DNA of 64,000 bases from contig PZJY01000013.1 of NCBI GenBank assembly GCA_031472005.1, positions 806,001 to 870,000 of the forward strand, given 5' to 3'. Both the position numbers and the translations under genes were made by a program. Origin of the DNA: Tetracladium setigerum (Eukaryota; Ascomycota; Leotiomycetes; Helotiales). The notes below the pieces were generated by a model. The model was not told where the DNA came from and searched no databases. It saw only the letters and a program-made list of their open reading frames with translations. Numbering within the stretch: position 1 is the first letter of the stretch; every line of letters starts with the position of its first letter. Shown here one piece after another: positions 24,391 to 37,200 of this stretch.

Positions 24391-26525
24391 GATTGAACCC
24401 TTTGTCGACTTTTGTCGTCGTCGGTGTCGCGTTGAGATATTGGATATGTGGTAGTCTTTGAAAAAGAATCAACCAAGTGATGATTGATGTAATTATGGAA
24501 AACAATCGCAAAAACCAAAAAAAAACTCGTCGTTGAAGATCCAGTAATCCGTCCTTCTTGTCAAAGAACTTTGGCTGAATTTGTTGTTTCAAAAATCCGA
24601 GGAGACTTCAACCCCAATATATATATCCCATCTCTTCATCCATCTCCACCCCGCCCATCGTGAACCCCATGAGTACGTGTGATTTAGGTACAAGACAACA
24701 TCACAAATGCACTATCTCCATCCCCTCGTGAAGAGAAGATAGATACGGTACTGTAGATACACAAATAACGAACTCTAGATTATCTCGATCACCCATCCAT
24801 CGCGTATCGGTATAACGTGAGCAACCCGCCGTTGATAAGTGTGAGTGCCGAATCAGCGGGGAAGGAAAAGGTACGAAGGTCGGACGAGTGGTGCTGCTTG
24901 CGATAGGCGATAAGCATGTGTGAAGGCGCAGAGAGCAAAATGACAAGTGACCCGTCGCGCCGAAGGGATGTGGGCGCTGGGGAAGGGGGCAGTCGGCGGG
25001 GCGAAATTGGAAGTTGGGGATGGCTTGTGAGGTGTGATTTGTTGAGCTGGGAGAGACCAATGGAAGGTCGGGGTGGCGTTTGGGAGGCTGGAGTGTTTCG
25101 GTTAAGATGGCTTGGCTTTATTGATTGATACTTTGATACGAAGTACTACTAAAGTAGTGATTATTACAGTAAAGGCTGGTGCGGTTTGTTCATATCTTTA
25201 TATCTTGGTTTGATTGGTTGTCTTGTGAGCTGCTGCTGTTGATGTTGATGTTTTTTTTCGCTTAATATTTCTTTCCTGCTCATGTATCATTCAGGACCAG
25301 CTTGTGTTTCAATGAGAGGTACGGGAATTTAATCCTTTAGTATTTGTAGCCTCTGATATCCTATTCAATGAAACTGATTACCTTCCTGCTTGAATGTTCT
25401 GAACCGACCTTGTAAAAGCATGAAAGACTTCAAGATCAAATAAATCGGTAGCTCCCAAGGAATTTCGAAGCATCCAGCTCAAAGCTCAAGTATTAAACTT
25501 CTCTCCAATAACCCCACGAGTCCAAATTCTCCACCGTGAGCAATTATCTGCCAATGAATCTACAGAGATGTTTCTTGACATTATTCCGCAGCATTAGTAT
25601 CCAATAATATGCCTTCAATACAAGCCAAAATAGTCATCCTCTTTGTATGATTACTTGGAAGTTGGCATGCTCCTAAATCCCACCCCAATAACCTATCAGA
25701 CTTCCTTATCTCTGTAAAAACACGGTATCAATCAACCATTCGATGATTTTATCTTGATATGATTGAAGTCATGTTTCTTGCCCTGTCCTCCTTGCTTGCC
25801 GATGGGCTCCGGAGGAGAGCTTCGTACATTCAGGCCGTAGCTGTGTCATTCTCGGCCCTCCGTTTCGTCGCCTTCGCCCTGACCACCCCTCCGGTCTTTG
25901 ATAGATTCATTTTGATTGATGAGAGCGGGGTTGATCTTCGCGTTCCTTTATTCTTTGTCTGTTCCTCCATTTGCTATCTGCCGGCGGCGGCGGCGGCGGA
26001 AGAGTGTTTAGCTTATTCTTCAGAATTGGTCTACTCTGCCCAACGTGATGGCCAAAAATTGTAGTAGAGAAGGAAATCTCATCGAGTCCCACATATCAGT
26101 AAGTCCACCAATGGTCAATTATCTAGACGACTGTTAATGTTTTTGCATTGGTACATACTGGGAGTTGCTTAGAAATTCGCATTGTCACGGTTGGAAAGGT
26201 ATAGAAACAGCTCGGAATACAAGGTTGCACGAGTAACCACAAAACAATAACTGCACCTAGACTGGAAAGCAAACCTATACTCAAGAAGAACAAGCTAATA
26301 CTAAGACCTAATGTTGAATGCAGCCCATAGCACACACCTTCTCCCTGTATAAAGAAAAAATACATCAATGAAAAATGTATCTTGTTCATCTGTCATTTTT
26401 CCAGACCGAGAGCCTTTCCGCTACAAGCAAGCAGAAAGGCGCATCTCTCACTCTCACATCCTACCAATCGTCTACCCATATCTCCATTCAATCATCAATC
26501 ATATCTCAATCAAACCAAATCGACA
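24391..26525. other. Intergenic: permease promoter region, no supported gene
   Basis: The upstream region of the permease and the 3' flank of the protease. A GGC-trinucleotide run lies near 25982-25998 inside a chance 101-codon frame. No gene is supported. Confidence 0.4.
24901..24913 (+). promoter_or_regulatory. GATA doublet, candidate AreA/NIT2-type site
   Basis: CGATAGGCGATAA contains two HGATAR motifs in the same orientation, seven bases apart, about 510 bp upstream of the permease start. Paired GATA motifs are the preferred targets of the nitrogen regulator AreA/NIT2. Another AGATAG lies near 24738. The match is to a short consensus and could be chance. Confidence 0.35.
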
Positions 26526-27940
26526 TTAAACAGCAGTGGCGTATCCGAATCTTGGACCAGCGGAGTCGAAAATACCATAATACGCGTTGAAGAAGACGTC
26601 ACCGTAGATGTTCTGGGATCCGCCTCCAACGGATTGGAGTGAGCCGAAGCACTTGCTGCCACCTGCAGAGCCGAAGTTCAAGAGTGAAGACTTGATGGTG
26701 GCGTAGCCTGTGCCGACCTTGAAGGAGAGAGTCGGGAGAGTTGCAGAGCAAGGGAATGTGTATCCACCTTGGCTGGAGTCGTAGGCGGCACCCGAGACAG
26801 AGGCATAATAGGTGTCGACGGCGGCGTCACCCATGAGGATGAGGGTGGTTCCTGTATCTGCAATACCTGTATAACCAGATGATGTGTGGACGGTGCTGCC
26901 GACCTTGTAGCCGGTAGAAGCGAACTCCCAGAATCCGTTGGAGGAATCTACGGTAGCATAGGCGATAGCACCAGTGTATTTGGTGGCGTCAATGAAGCCG
27001 AAATCGTATGCTCCGTTGGCGCTGTATGGGAGATAAGCGGCGAAGAGAGGGGAAGCGAGAGATGACTTTGCGTTGTCGAAAAAGGTCTTTTGCTGAACTG
27101 GGGTAACGGTGTTGATATTGCTGAATGCAAGACCAACCAATCCGTCGCTGGCATCGGAGATGAAAGTAGAGGAGACCTTGTTGGCAAGTTCAACAGCTTG
27201 ACCGGTCACGGTGGTGCCTCCAATCTTGACGGTATCAGTGGCAACTTTACCGCTGGCTCCGGACCCGTCTGCGTAGGAGATTTTCCAGGTGTAGCCGGAG
27301 AGGAGCTTATAGGTGGCTGGCATCTCGTTTAGCATATTTCTCGCTTGGTATGAGGGGTCACTTACTGCTCTTGGCGGAGCTATAAACCTTGTGTCCAGTC
27401 TGAGATGTTGTGGCTAAAAGAGTTGAGAACACCCACCTGGTCCAAGTCAGTAAAAAAATCGAGTTTGCTTGGGTAAAAATATCCAGGTGATCATAAGTGG
27501 ACAGATGGAAAGAACAACTCACAAGTCAGAGCTACCGGTGTCAAAATCTAAGTTCAAAGTCTGGCCACCGACAGTGGTCGAAACCAAGTACTCTACGTCG
27601 TTGGCGTCAGGAACGGCTACGGCCTGACCATTTTGACGTCTCTCGATGGAGCTTGACAAGGCTGCAGTGAACCAAGATGGCATCTCTTTGGTTGGGACAA
27701 GCCCATGCTTGGCGTAGGCCTTGAGCAGAGCAGCTGTGCCATTGCGTTGGAAGTTACCATTGTGGATGGCAGGAGCAGAGAATTGCCTGTTGGCAGCCTA
27801 GATTTGAAGATGTGAGAATTGAGATATCTTGGATAATAAACAGCCAAAGAGTTGTATAATTGACATACCACAGCTGGTGCGGGTGCGGCTTGACCAATAA
27901 CGGCCAAGCACGCCAAAACGGTGGTGACAGAAGACAACAT
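26526..27940 (-). CDS. Secreted pepsin-type aspartic protease (family A1)
   Basis: An extracellular acid endopeptidase of the penicillopepsin/aspergillopepsin type. The ATG at 27940 starts MLSSVTTVLACLAVIGQAAP, a clear signal peptide, followed by a propeptide of about 70 residues ending near RRQNGQAVAVP. Introns lie near 27797-27869, 27426-27523 and 27319-27365. The first catalytic motif is DFDTGSSDLWVF and the second IADTGTTLILMGD, so both aspartates are present. The flap tyrosine lies in ISYADGSGASG. Two cysteines (FPCSAT and SKCFGS) fit the single conserved disulphide, and the C-terminus FFNAYYGIFDSAGPRFGYA is typical. No GPI signal is present, so it is probably fully secreted. It is transcribed divergently from the hydrolase fusion. 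Confidence 0.93.
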
Positions 27941-30438
27941 GTCTCAAAGCAGAGTCGAGAGAGCGAGAACTTGGAAAGCCAAAGAGAGGATTGATGCTGG
28001 GGAATATGGAAGATGGTCGGCAGGATGAAGATCTCACAAGTGGAGGGCGAAGGCGCGATTTATAGTTTTTCGTGAACCTCAATGGTAACTTGATATCTCA
28101 ACCTCTATGTAGTGGCATATTGCACTCGTTGCCGATACACCCAGTCCACTCAGCGTGTTTCAAACGATTACTCTGGCTCATCCCTGAAGCAGCCAATGCG
28201 CCGATGCGAATATGGCGCGAACGCATCTCCAGTGCCGTCTGATCTTCAGATTTCGATCCCTTCTCAATTTCGGGACATGCCCGAGCGACTAGCTATTGGC
28301 GAAGCGAATGGCATTCTTAGTAGATCTAAGACCATCTGAGAAGGAGCGCAAGTCAAGCTTTCATGGACTTCCTCATTTGTAAGAGTGGAATACAAGCTTT
28401 AATGCAAGCTTTTCGGCGCGCTGGTCATGTTGGCCAAGATCTGCAACGTCTTGTCACAAGAACCTCTGCGTGGGGTAGTGGCTGGTCTCTCGCCATGCAT
28501 TGAGAACGTAAAATTGCCATTTTATAGCTGATAAGTGCCGGCATGAGATGTTGCAATCTGTCGATGCTTGATTTCGACAATCCGGGGTCGAACCTGAACT
28601 GGGCAGGTGGAGTTGCACAATACTTATCTCGACTCGATACTGGGCACCTCCAGTGGATGGGGCCGCTATAAACGGGGACTCAGGAGTCAGGTCTCCATTG
28701 TCAGCTGCTTGATCGAGCTCATAATTCCCATTGGGTTGCGGTCTCTGGCGACAGGTAGATCAACGTAGCGAATGGGAGGCGCAAGACCGATACATGATCT
28801 GATGCACGGCACTTGGGAGAGATATACAATACCGAGGTCCAGTCCAGATGGCGGCAGAGACAAGCATTTGCCAAACCCACACAAGCATTTTGTGTGCTGA
28901 TCAAGCTTCATCACCGAAGATTCGATCGTGGTGGGAGGGAGTCGAGATTGTTGAGCCTCTAAAATAGGAAGCTGGTTATTCCACTAGCGTCAGTGCTAAC
29001 CTCTCCTGGAAGGTATACCTGCTTGTTGTGATTGCGAATCAACGAGGACGATTAAAAGCGACTCCAACGCAATCGATTGGTAATTTATCGTGAACCTGAT
29101 TTTCGTTAGCAAGTGATGGTCAAATTACTCAAAAACTACAAAAGTTTCATCAACATACTCACGATCCACTAACCACCGCAATTGCAGCCGAATGGAATTT
29201 CTTCACCCAGGAAGCTACAGAGACCACTTGCTCCGGCTCTGGCACAAGTTCACTGGCACAAACTTGTTTCCAGATATATTCAGATCATGTCTTCTCATAT
29301 CTAATATTCCGCAGTCTCAAGGAGTTGTCTTGTACACAAGCGCGCGCACATCTAGAAAAGGTCCGGACGGAAGCCAACAGTAAGGGGGCTCGAACGAGCC
29401 GGACGGATTGGCCACCAATTGTACATGAAGTCAATTGAAGATCAACTGCAGTATTGACACAGGTGGTGTCGACGTGTTAACCTGAAAGTTGCACCGAATT
29501 AGTATGAGACCGAGTGAGGGAGGAGTTGATTTTTGTAATATTTACCATATACTTTTGTCCATCCTGAACTTTCCTTAACCAAAATCGGCACGTCAATTTC
29601 GATTTCTCACGAATTCAATCCCGACCAGGACCTCCAAGCTTCCATACGCGATACGGAGAAGAGAAATGAATATCGATAAAAGGAGGAAGACGTGAAAAGC
29701 CAGAAGGTTGCTCCTCGATGCACTTGAGCTTGGCATCGTGTTGCGCGATATTAGTCATCGTGCTACACGTGACAAAGCTGCTCTTCGCCTTGGCCAGATA
29801 TCTATTCTGTAGTATGCGACCTCTATGGGTACTTTTGAGCCCTGAGATCCGACCAACTTTACCTACTACCATCTTGCTTTCCTCAATCCTATGCAGTATT
29901 TCGAAGTCACAAACTGGCTAATCATTCACTCCTCCATCAAGTGTCTACAAAACAATGGACAACCAAGCCAGACACTTCTTGGTGGCCGGGCAGCCCCTTA
30001 TCTCATGGCGGCGAGCGCAATGGTTTTGATGCCTCCGGCGTGCCTTCGGCCACACAACAACACGCCAACAAGAGGCCTTCGCACGCTGAGCTGCACCGCG
30101 CCGACGATAGCCTCAACAACCATGTGCCTTTCTATCCACCGCGGGGGAACGTCTTAGCAAACAATTACCACCCAAGTGGCTAATGATTCGACGCGGCATT
30201 CGTGATATTGCATAAGCCCATTGCGTTGAGTTGACAACGCCTATCCTTTCTTCATTACTTAATACGTAACTTGGATTATCTCAACTTCAACTTTCTACCT
30301 TCTTCTTCAACAATTACCTTCGTCCACTTTGTACATCTTGTTGGACTTCTTTGGAAAGATCAAAGAGCTGTTCAACAGATTCTCGATCGAGTTTACAAAG
30401 CTGAAGACGATATCTATTGCTTAGGAATTTCTCCCAAC
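27941..30438. other. Long divergent intergenic region
   Basis: It separates the protease and the hydrolase fusion and should contain both promoters. One HGATAR (AGATAA on the minus strand) lies at 30276-30281, about 160 bp before the fusion start. An 80-codon frame at 29941-30183 looks mildly protein-like but lacks an ATG and any motif. No gene is called. Confidence 0.4.
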
Positions 30439-32650
30439 ATGGCCTCCTTCGCTCACAAACTCTCCCTGCCCAATGCTCGTCCATATGCCTACAATTTCCC
30501 ACCGGCAACGACTGCTTTCATCATTATTGACATGCAGAGAGATTTCGTCGATCCTAATGGTTTTGGATCTATTCAATGTGGAAATCCAGAAATCTTTGCC
30601 TCGGTCCGGGATATTGTGCCCACAGTTCAGAAAGTCCTTGAAGTCTCACGGTCGTTAGGGATGCATATCATACACACCCGAGAAGGACATAGACCAGACC
30701 TATCAGATCTCCCCATGTCCAAGAAACTGCGGCAAGTGAGTGCTCCAAATGGCCATCACACAATGGGTATTGGTGATCAAGGTCCCATGGAAGATTGTTG
30801 GTGAGAGGGGAATGGGGTCATGATATTATCGATGAACTCCGCCCGTTACCTGGAGAGACGATTATTGATAAACCGGGCAAAGGAAGTTATTGGGGAACTG
30901 GTTTGCATAGAGTTCTTTTGGCGAGAGGTATCACACATTTGATTTTCTCTGGTGTCACAACCGAGTAAGTACTTGTTGTCCGGAGTCGAGAACTACAACT
31001 GACAAGACCAGATGCTGCGTGACAACCACGTTGAGAGAGTCCAACGACCGTGGATTTGAATGTTGTATCCTCTCGGATTGCACTGGAGGATTTGACCAAC
31101 AGATGGTCACCACTTCTCTCGACATCATCTGCGGGCAAGACGGGCTTTTTGGATACATTGGCCATAGCTCCGACTTCTTCGCCCAGGCTTCCAAGTTCCA
31201 GGAACTCACACCTCCTTCTACCCCACCAGCACCAGAAGACATTTTACTTCCTATCGCCGAGCTCCAGCAGAAATACAAAAACGGGTTGTTAGAGCCCGAA
31301 TCCACCATAAATTCGGTTTATGACCGAATTGAGAAATACGATACCATCGATCCAGCTGTTTGGACTTCCAAACAATCCCGGGCGGACGCTCTTTTGGCCG
31401 CTAAAGCTCTAACAGCTAAATTCGCTGGCAAACCATTGCCTCAACTATATGGTGTTCCCTTCGCACTTAAGGACAACATCGACGTCGCAGGAATCGTCAC
31501 AACGGCAGCTTGCGAGAGCTTCACATACACCGCCAAGACGACTGCACCAGCCGTCCAACACCTTCTCGATGCCGGCGCCTTGTACATTGGTAAAGTCAAT
31601 ATGGATCAACTCGCAACTGGTCTCTCAGGATGTCGCTCCCCATATGGCACACCGCATAGCATCTACAGCCCCGCGCATATCTCTGGTGGCTCTTCCTCCG
31701 GCTCGGCCGTAGCTGTTGCAGCTGGACTAGTCTCGTTCGCTCTCGGCACCGACACAGCAGGCAGTGGTCGCATCCCAGCGGCATTCAACGGTATTGTAGG
31801 TTACAAGCCAACCAAAGGCACTATCTCAGCCCGCGGCGTAGTACCAGCCTGCAAATCTCTCGACACCCTCTCCATCATGGCACCCACCCTTCTCGACGCG
31901 CGCAAAGTATGGTATGTAATGGACGTCCACGACTCACTCGACCCTTTTGCCAAAAGCCCCGAATCTCTAAACCTCTGGAAATCTGATTTCCGTGGTCCCC
32001 AAGACGGGGGATTCACATTCGCCGTCCCACCTCCTGATGTTCTCGATATGTGCTCAACAGAATATCAACACCTCTTCCAAACATCCATCCAAAAACTTCG
32101 CTCCTGCGGTGGCCGTCTCGTAGAAATCGATTACACACCCTTTTCCAAAGCTTCCGATCTTCTCTACGACGCTACCCTCGTCCACGAAAGAATTGCCTGC
32201 ATTGGCTACGATTTCCTACTCAAAAATATGGACTCTCTCCACCCCACCACAAAAGCGCTCTTCCAAGCCGCCCTGTCCACGGACTTGAAACCATGGAATG
32301 TCTTCCACGACCAAGCTTTACAAGCCGAGTATACCCTGCTAGCACAGCGTACTTTCAACACACTTGAAAAGGGCATAGATGTCCTCCTTGTTCCGAGTGC
32401 GCCATGCCATCCTACTATTGCGGAGATGGAGGCCGAGCCTTTGAAGTTAAATGCCAAGGTAGGCATGTTTACGCATGCGGGGAATGTGGTTGATTTGTGT
32501 GGGGTAAGTGTTAATGCTGGATGGGTGGAGAGCGAAGGGGGCAAATTGCCGTATGGAGTTACGTTTTTGGGTGGAAGTGGTTATGATGGGAAGATTTTGG
32601 ATATCGCGGCTGTGTTTGAGAAGGTGGTGAAGGGAGAGGGAAAATTGTAA
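30439..32650 (+). CDS. Fused cysteine hydrolase (biuret-hydrolase-like) and allophanate-hydrolase-like amidase
   Basis: A two-domain nitrogen-releasing enzyme. The ATG at 30439 starts MASFAHKLSLPNARPYAY. Residues 1 to about 235 are an isochorismatase-like cysteine hydrolase: catalytic Asp in IIIDMQRDF, the HTREGHRPDL motif, Lys in IDKPGKGSYWGT, and the Cys in SGVTTECCVTTT. The intron 30965-31011 falls inside that last motif. From about residue 260 an amidase-signature domain follows, with Lys in FALKDNIDVAG, cis-Ser in GGSSSGSAVAVAAG and the Ser nucleophile in GTDTAGSGRIPAA. VVPACKSLD and CRSPYGTPH resemble the amidase half of Dur1,2. The C-terminal decarboxylating domain of bacterial AtzF appears absent. 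The frame breaks at 30789-30790. One added G gives QGPMGRLLVRGEWG and makes the coding total exactly 722 codons. The likely substrate, biuret or another ureide, is inferred. Confidence 0.85.
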
Positions 32651-33184
32651 GGAGAGGACTAGCGAGTGCATTTACGATGTGCTCTAATAGTGATTATGGC
32701 AGAGTCGCATTTACAGTGCTTTCGAATATCTTCACCAGGGTAATTTCAGATTTATACTATTAGCATAGCTTGTAGTTTATTCTTTCCACGTCAAGGTGAT
32801 TGGCAGTTGAGAGGAAAGGAAAATATGTTTTATTGCAAGCAAGCTCAGAGTATGAGAAATTGTATGAAAACCTACGCCAAGTTGCTTTATAAAACCCCCA
32901 CGACATAATATAAGCAAAAATGTTGCCTTCCCAAAAAGAAAAACAATACTGGTGAAGGAAAGGGACCATCACGTGCCAACCCCATAATCCACAAAAGGAC
33001 CACCACTCTCAGCCTCCAAAAAAAAGTGCTCATCCCAAGATCGATTCGGGGACCTAAGACCTCGTCGAGGAGTAAGTACTAGGGACAAAAGGGAGTAGAT
33101 ATCTCATTGAGCTCACCCAAAGCAAAAAAATAAAGTAGAAAAAAGAAGAAAAAAACTATTTTGAATCTCGAAACTGAGAATTCA
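32651..33184. other. Intergenic region, 3' flank of the fusion gene and of the tRNA
   Basis: No protein gene is supported. A-runs near 33122-33155 read as T-runs on the minus strand and include a T7 about 30 bp beyond the tRNA, a plausible Pol III terminator. Confidence 0.5.
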
Positions 33185-33274
33185 GGGTCTTACCGCGACT
33201 CGAACGCGGGACCTCTCGCAAATGAGACTTAAGGTAAACCCTAAGCGAGAATCATACCACTAGACCATAAGACC
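33185..33274 (-). tRNA. tRNA-Pro (AGG) with an 18-nt intron
   Basis: The minus strand folds as a complete cloverleaf. The acceptor stem GGTCTTA pairs with TAAGACC, with discriminator C. The D arm contains the AGTGGTAT loop, the anticodon stem is CTCGC/GCGAG, and the T arm is CCGCG/CGCGG with loop TTCGAGT. The anticodon loop reads TTAGGG and then an 18-nt insertion before the final T. That places an intron just 3' of the anticodon at the canonical position 37/38. The mature length is 72 nt before CCA. A and B boxes are intact and a T7 tract follows about 30 bp downstream. Confidence 0.93.
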
Positions 33275-34201
33275 TTGTTGAAGCCGGACCGGCATATGTA
33301 TCGTTAAACCGTTTACGTATTTTGTGATGTTTGATCTTGTTAGGTAAGAAGTGTTATATTCGTTGGATTTGTATTGCGGAGGGGGGCGAGCGAAGGAAAA
33401 AAGTGGGTTCTTGGCAGGATCCAGAAAAAGATGAGCAGATAGTTGCAGGAGGGGGGACGAAATTGAGCGGAGGATTTTGTTTGTTTTTGTAAATGGGTGA
33501 GATGGTTAAAGGTTAGAGTTGAATGCGTTTTGGATAAGGTGGAACTTTTGCTTGATATTGTGTTGATTATAAAAGTTGGATTAACTACTTGATCTTAGGC
33601 CACGGCAGGAACAGAAACCAATCAGGCGAGCATTGACAAACACCCGAAGGATGTCAAAGGCGAATACATTCTGTATCGTGGTTCTCATTATTTTAAGATC
33701 GTTAATTATTCACCAGGCCTCGAAAATTTAGGCTCTCGCTCAACTACATAGCATCGCGCGGCGGATGAAGAAAGATCGGAAAACGGTGGTACAGATAAAT
33801 TACATTGTTAGTGAAAATGAAATCCCATGATGTACAACGAGTGAAAGTAGAATTTTCGCACAAACGAACCGTTTGATTGCATTGGGGATGCACAGATTGA
33901 GATAATTTTCATGGATTTCTGCCTTGATAAATTGAACAAACAAAAGAAATGATAACTTCCACAAAGTCCATTGAATAGTTACCCCATAAAAACTACATCG
34001 TCAATGACAATCATAGAAAAACGCACTAGTAAAGGCCTCCAAAATCGTCTCCCAAGAATATAAACCCTCAAATCCATCTCAATATAAACAAAAGAAATTC
34101 GCGATCATTGTGTCGATTGTGAAAAGTCGGGTTTAAAGATGTACAACTTCGAATGAAATACTTTGCTGAAAAGTCCCCCAGACATGAATAATACTCTGAG
34201 T
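33275..34201. other. Intergenic region, no supported gene
   Basis: It lies between the tRNA 5' end and the 3' end of the SGNH gene. No open frame with protein features or repeat was noticed. Confidence 0.45.
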
Positions 34202-37200
34202 CTAGGCTGGACACCCGTTGAAACATACTTGTGATATATCTCCATTGGGACAAGAATTCGGCTGCTGTGGTATGTCAGAGGCTGGGCAGTAGGGAATTGG
34301 TGGATCTTCGAGTGCGCAGAATGGTGGTTGGATGCGGTTGGGTCGGATATTACAAACAAATTGACGAGCCCTGAAGCATTCCGGAGCAAATAGCTCTTCA
34401 AGATGCTCTGGCAGATTGTTCGCCCCACGTTCTATGGCCTCATCGGGAAGTCCTGTTCTCCATCTGAGCTTGTCTCTAAGGTGAGGAAGACAGGGAGATG
34501 AGGGCCATGCATATCCAGCGGCCTTCTCTGTGCTAGCATATATGACAGGCAGATTGAAGAAACATCGAGGATATCCCTCGATTCTTGGGGCTGTTGTGGG
34601 ATCTGCTAGTCGATCAGGCTCGCTGTCCCATCTGCCCGTAGCTTTTTGGCAGTCCTCGGACACCCTCATGATGGCTCCCGGATCTATTCCAAAGTCCTTC
34701 CAAATGGAGTCAATGGCCGCCGTTGGCAGCTTTGTTGACCAATTCGACACATCTCCCACACCATTGCTAGAAAGACCGCCTTGTACTTCTAAGGCATAAC
34801 AGATCTCGTTCTGATCGCGCCACGATCCTGCGAATTGGCAGTCTTTCTGGGGATGAGAGCCAATAATGACGTATACATTAAGTGCCTTCAAAACTGTGTT
34901 GATAAGGTCTATCTTCATTATATCGCCGAGGTTTAAGAAGACAACGTCGTGGTTAATAGGTGGGTCGAGGAACTTTCCACCAGCCATAAATTTGACCAGC
35001 GAGTGACCAGTACCCCTCATCGTCCTATTAGTGAAGTGAATAAATCAGTAAAGAAACCGCAGAAGAACCAATACTGAGACACCAGATGCTGGGGTACAAT
35101 TTGTATGGCAGCAAGAGTTGAAATCAGGACCTGCAACGTACCATTTTGGCCAAGCTTCCACATCCCCTTGATCAAAGTACTGCTTTAGAGCATTTGAATT
35201 ACCAAGTAGGTACCTCTCAAACACAGTGGCAAGCCTCTCTTTGAGCTGCTTCTTGTAAGCATCAAGCAGGACGATTTGTTCAGCTAAGCCTATCTTCGAC
35301 TCATCAACCATTGAAGCTAGGCCACCTATGTACTGTGTTACTACGTAAGAAACGCGAATTGGGCCCGAAAGATACACACCTAGCAAAATAGTTCCACCGT
35401 TATATATTGCAGGACCAGCACCTGGTAATGCCGTGAGCCCGGCGCCACTGCATAAAATTAGCTTAAGATTTGTAGAAATTATGCAAAAACGAGAAAGTAG
35501 AAATCTGGCAGCTAGTAGACGTATAGCCAAGATAAAGTAGGATATGAAAGGAAATTTTGCATACAGAAATGTCAATGCAGTGCCCAAGATGCCCATTCCA
35601 TTCGAGCCCCGATCGTTGATCATATCGGTTTTCTCTTTAATAGTTGGTTTGGCGAGTTTGTCAGCTATACCATCCACCAACAAGGAGGCTTTTATCGTAG
35701 CGGAGTCAAGGCCCGATTTGACTGCACCGAACGAAGTGTGCATATTCCGAAACGCAAGAGCGATATAGTAGATCTCCGAGGCTCTCATGTCAGCACAATT
35801 AGGCAGATCAGGCATGCAAAGTCCATCAATATTTCCGCAAGTCGAAAGCAAAGCACTATCAGTACTCCTCTTGAGATACTTCATTAGCAGATCATCGACG
35901 TCTGTTATAAATTGTTAGTTCGTGTCTAGTCCGTGTGTGAAGTATTTATGTGGGGAGTATTACACTTGCTACTAATATTATTGGCCCACTTCCAAGCAAG
36001 AAATTCTCTATAAAATAGTCAGCTTGAACTACAAAATATAAAACTCAAAACACATATTGTGAGCTGCGAAGAAATAGCAGGATTCAACTTACTGTAGCCA
36101 AGGTCCTGCATTACTTTTCTCCCAAATCTCTTCACTTGTTCCGGTGAGACCACAAATTTTCTTACTGACCGGTTCCTTAATAGTAGTACTGGGAGGATCT
36201 TCCAAGAAAATCCCACCGCCTGGGATTGGACCCGGGGGGGTTGGTAGGTTAGGTTCTGAGGGAACAACACCTCCTTTGGGGCAAACATTGCTTTGAAAAA
36301 ATCAGCGTATTGTTAAGGTATGTAGTGAGGAGAAACATACAAATGAGCTACAGCGGTATTTGCGGCAGGCTCGACAACTGGAGAGAGATGACAATGATTA
36401 GCCAATTTCCATGACTATAAGCTAGCACCAACATGTCTTACTTATGTAGTCCGCTCTACCCAAACCGTTTAAGTTTGCAAACTCAACGCATTCGCCCCTT
36501 GCAGTTCCACCTCCTGCAATAGTAGGATCAGCCGTCTGCAAGAAACATTACGTTAGCCTGTATGTAGATCTTGTTCCAGGTCTCATTGCTTACAGGACCA
36601 AATGGCCACGACCAGATGAAGGCGCTGCCAGCTGAGCGCACATCGGTGTACCCAACATTCCTCCAGCCTTTTACCAATCCACTCTTCAAGTCAACCCAGA
36701 CAATATCAGTTTTTCCATCTCCATCAATATCAGCAAACCGTATATCTGTTGAAAAATATTAGCTCCTCCTTAACATCTGCATTAATCCTGTACATACGCC
36801 TCCGTTCCCAATTTTCAGCTTTCTTAATTTGACCAACATCCTGCATGACTCCCAGACCTTTATTAAGCCAGCCACTAACAAGACCATGTCTCTTGATGCA
36901 GAGCATATCGGCACGACCTAGTCTCCTTAGTATTCGTGTTCGAACTTCATTCTCGGGCGGCTGCTTCGGAAATGAGAAGATGTTCTTACCATCACCGTCC
37001 ATATCATGCCACTGGACCCCTAGTAAGATCTTAGCACTTGTTTTGCACTTCAATGATGTGAAATGTTCTAAAGATGAATTTGCGAAAGCATACCTAAATC
37101 GTGGCGCAAGTACCCATAACCTTCATTGCATACAGCGCTTCCTGTGACTATGCCCAGATCGGCGAAAGCAAATGCTCCATTGGCATAATTGTTCCTGTAA

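Noticed and set aside
25759..26064. 101-codon frame containing an alanine run
   Set aside because: Held open by a GGC-trinucleotide microsatellite; no protein family features.
29941..30183. 80-codon protein-like frame before the hydrolase fusion
   Set aside because: It starts without ATG, has no motif and no splice link to the downstream gene.
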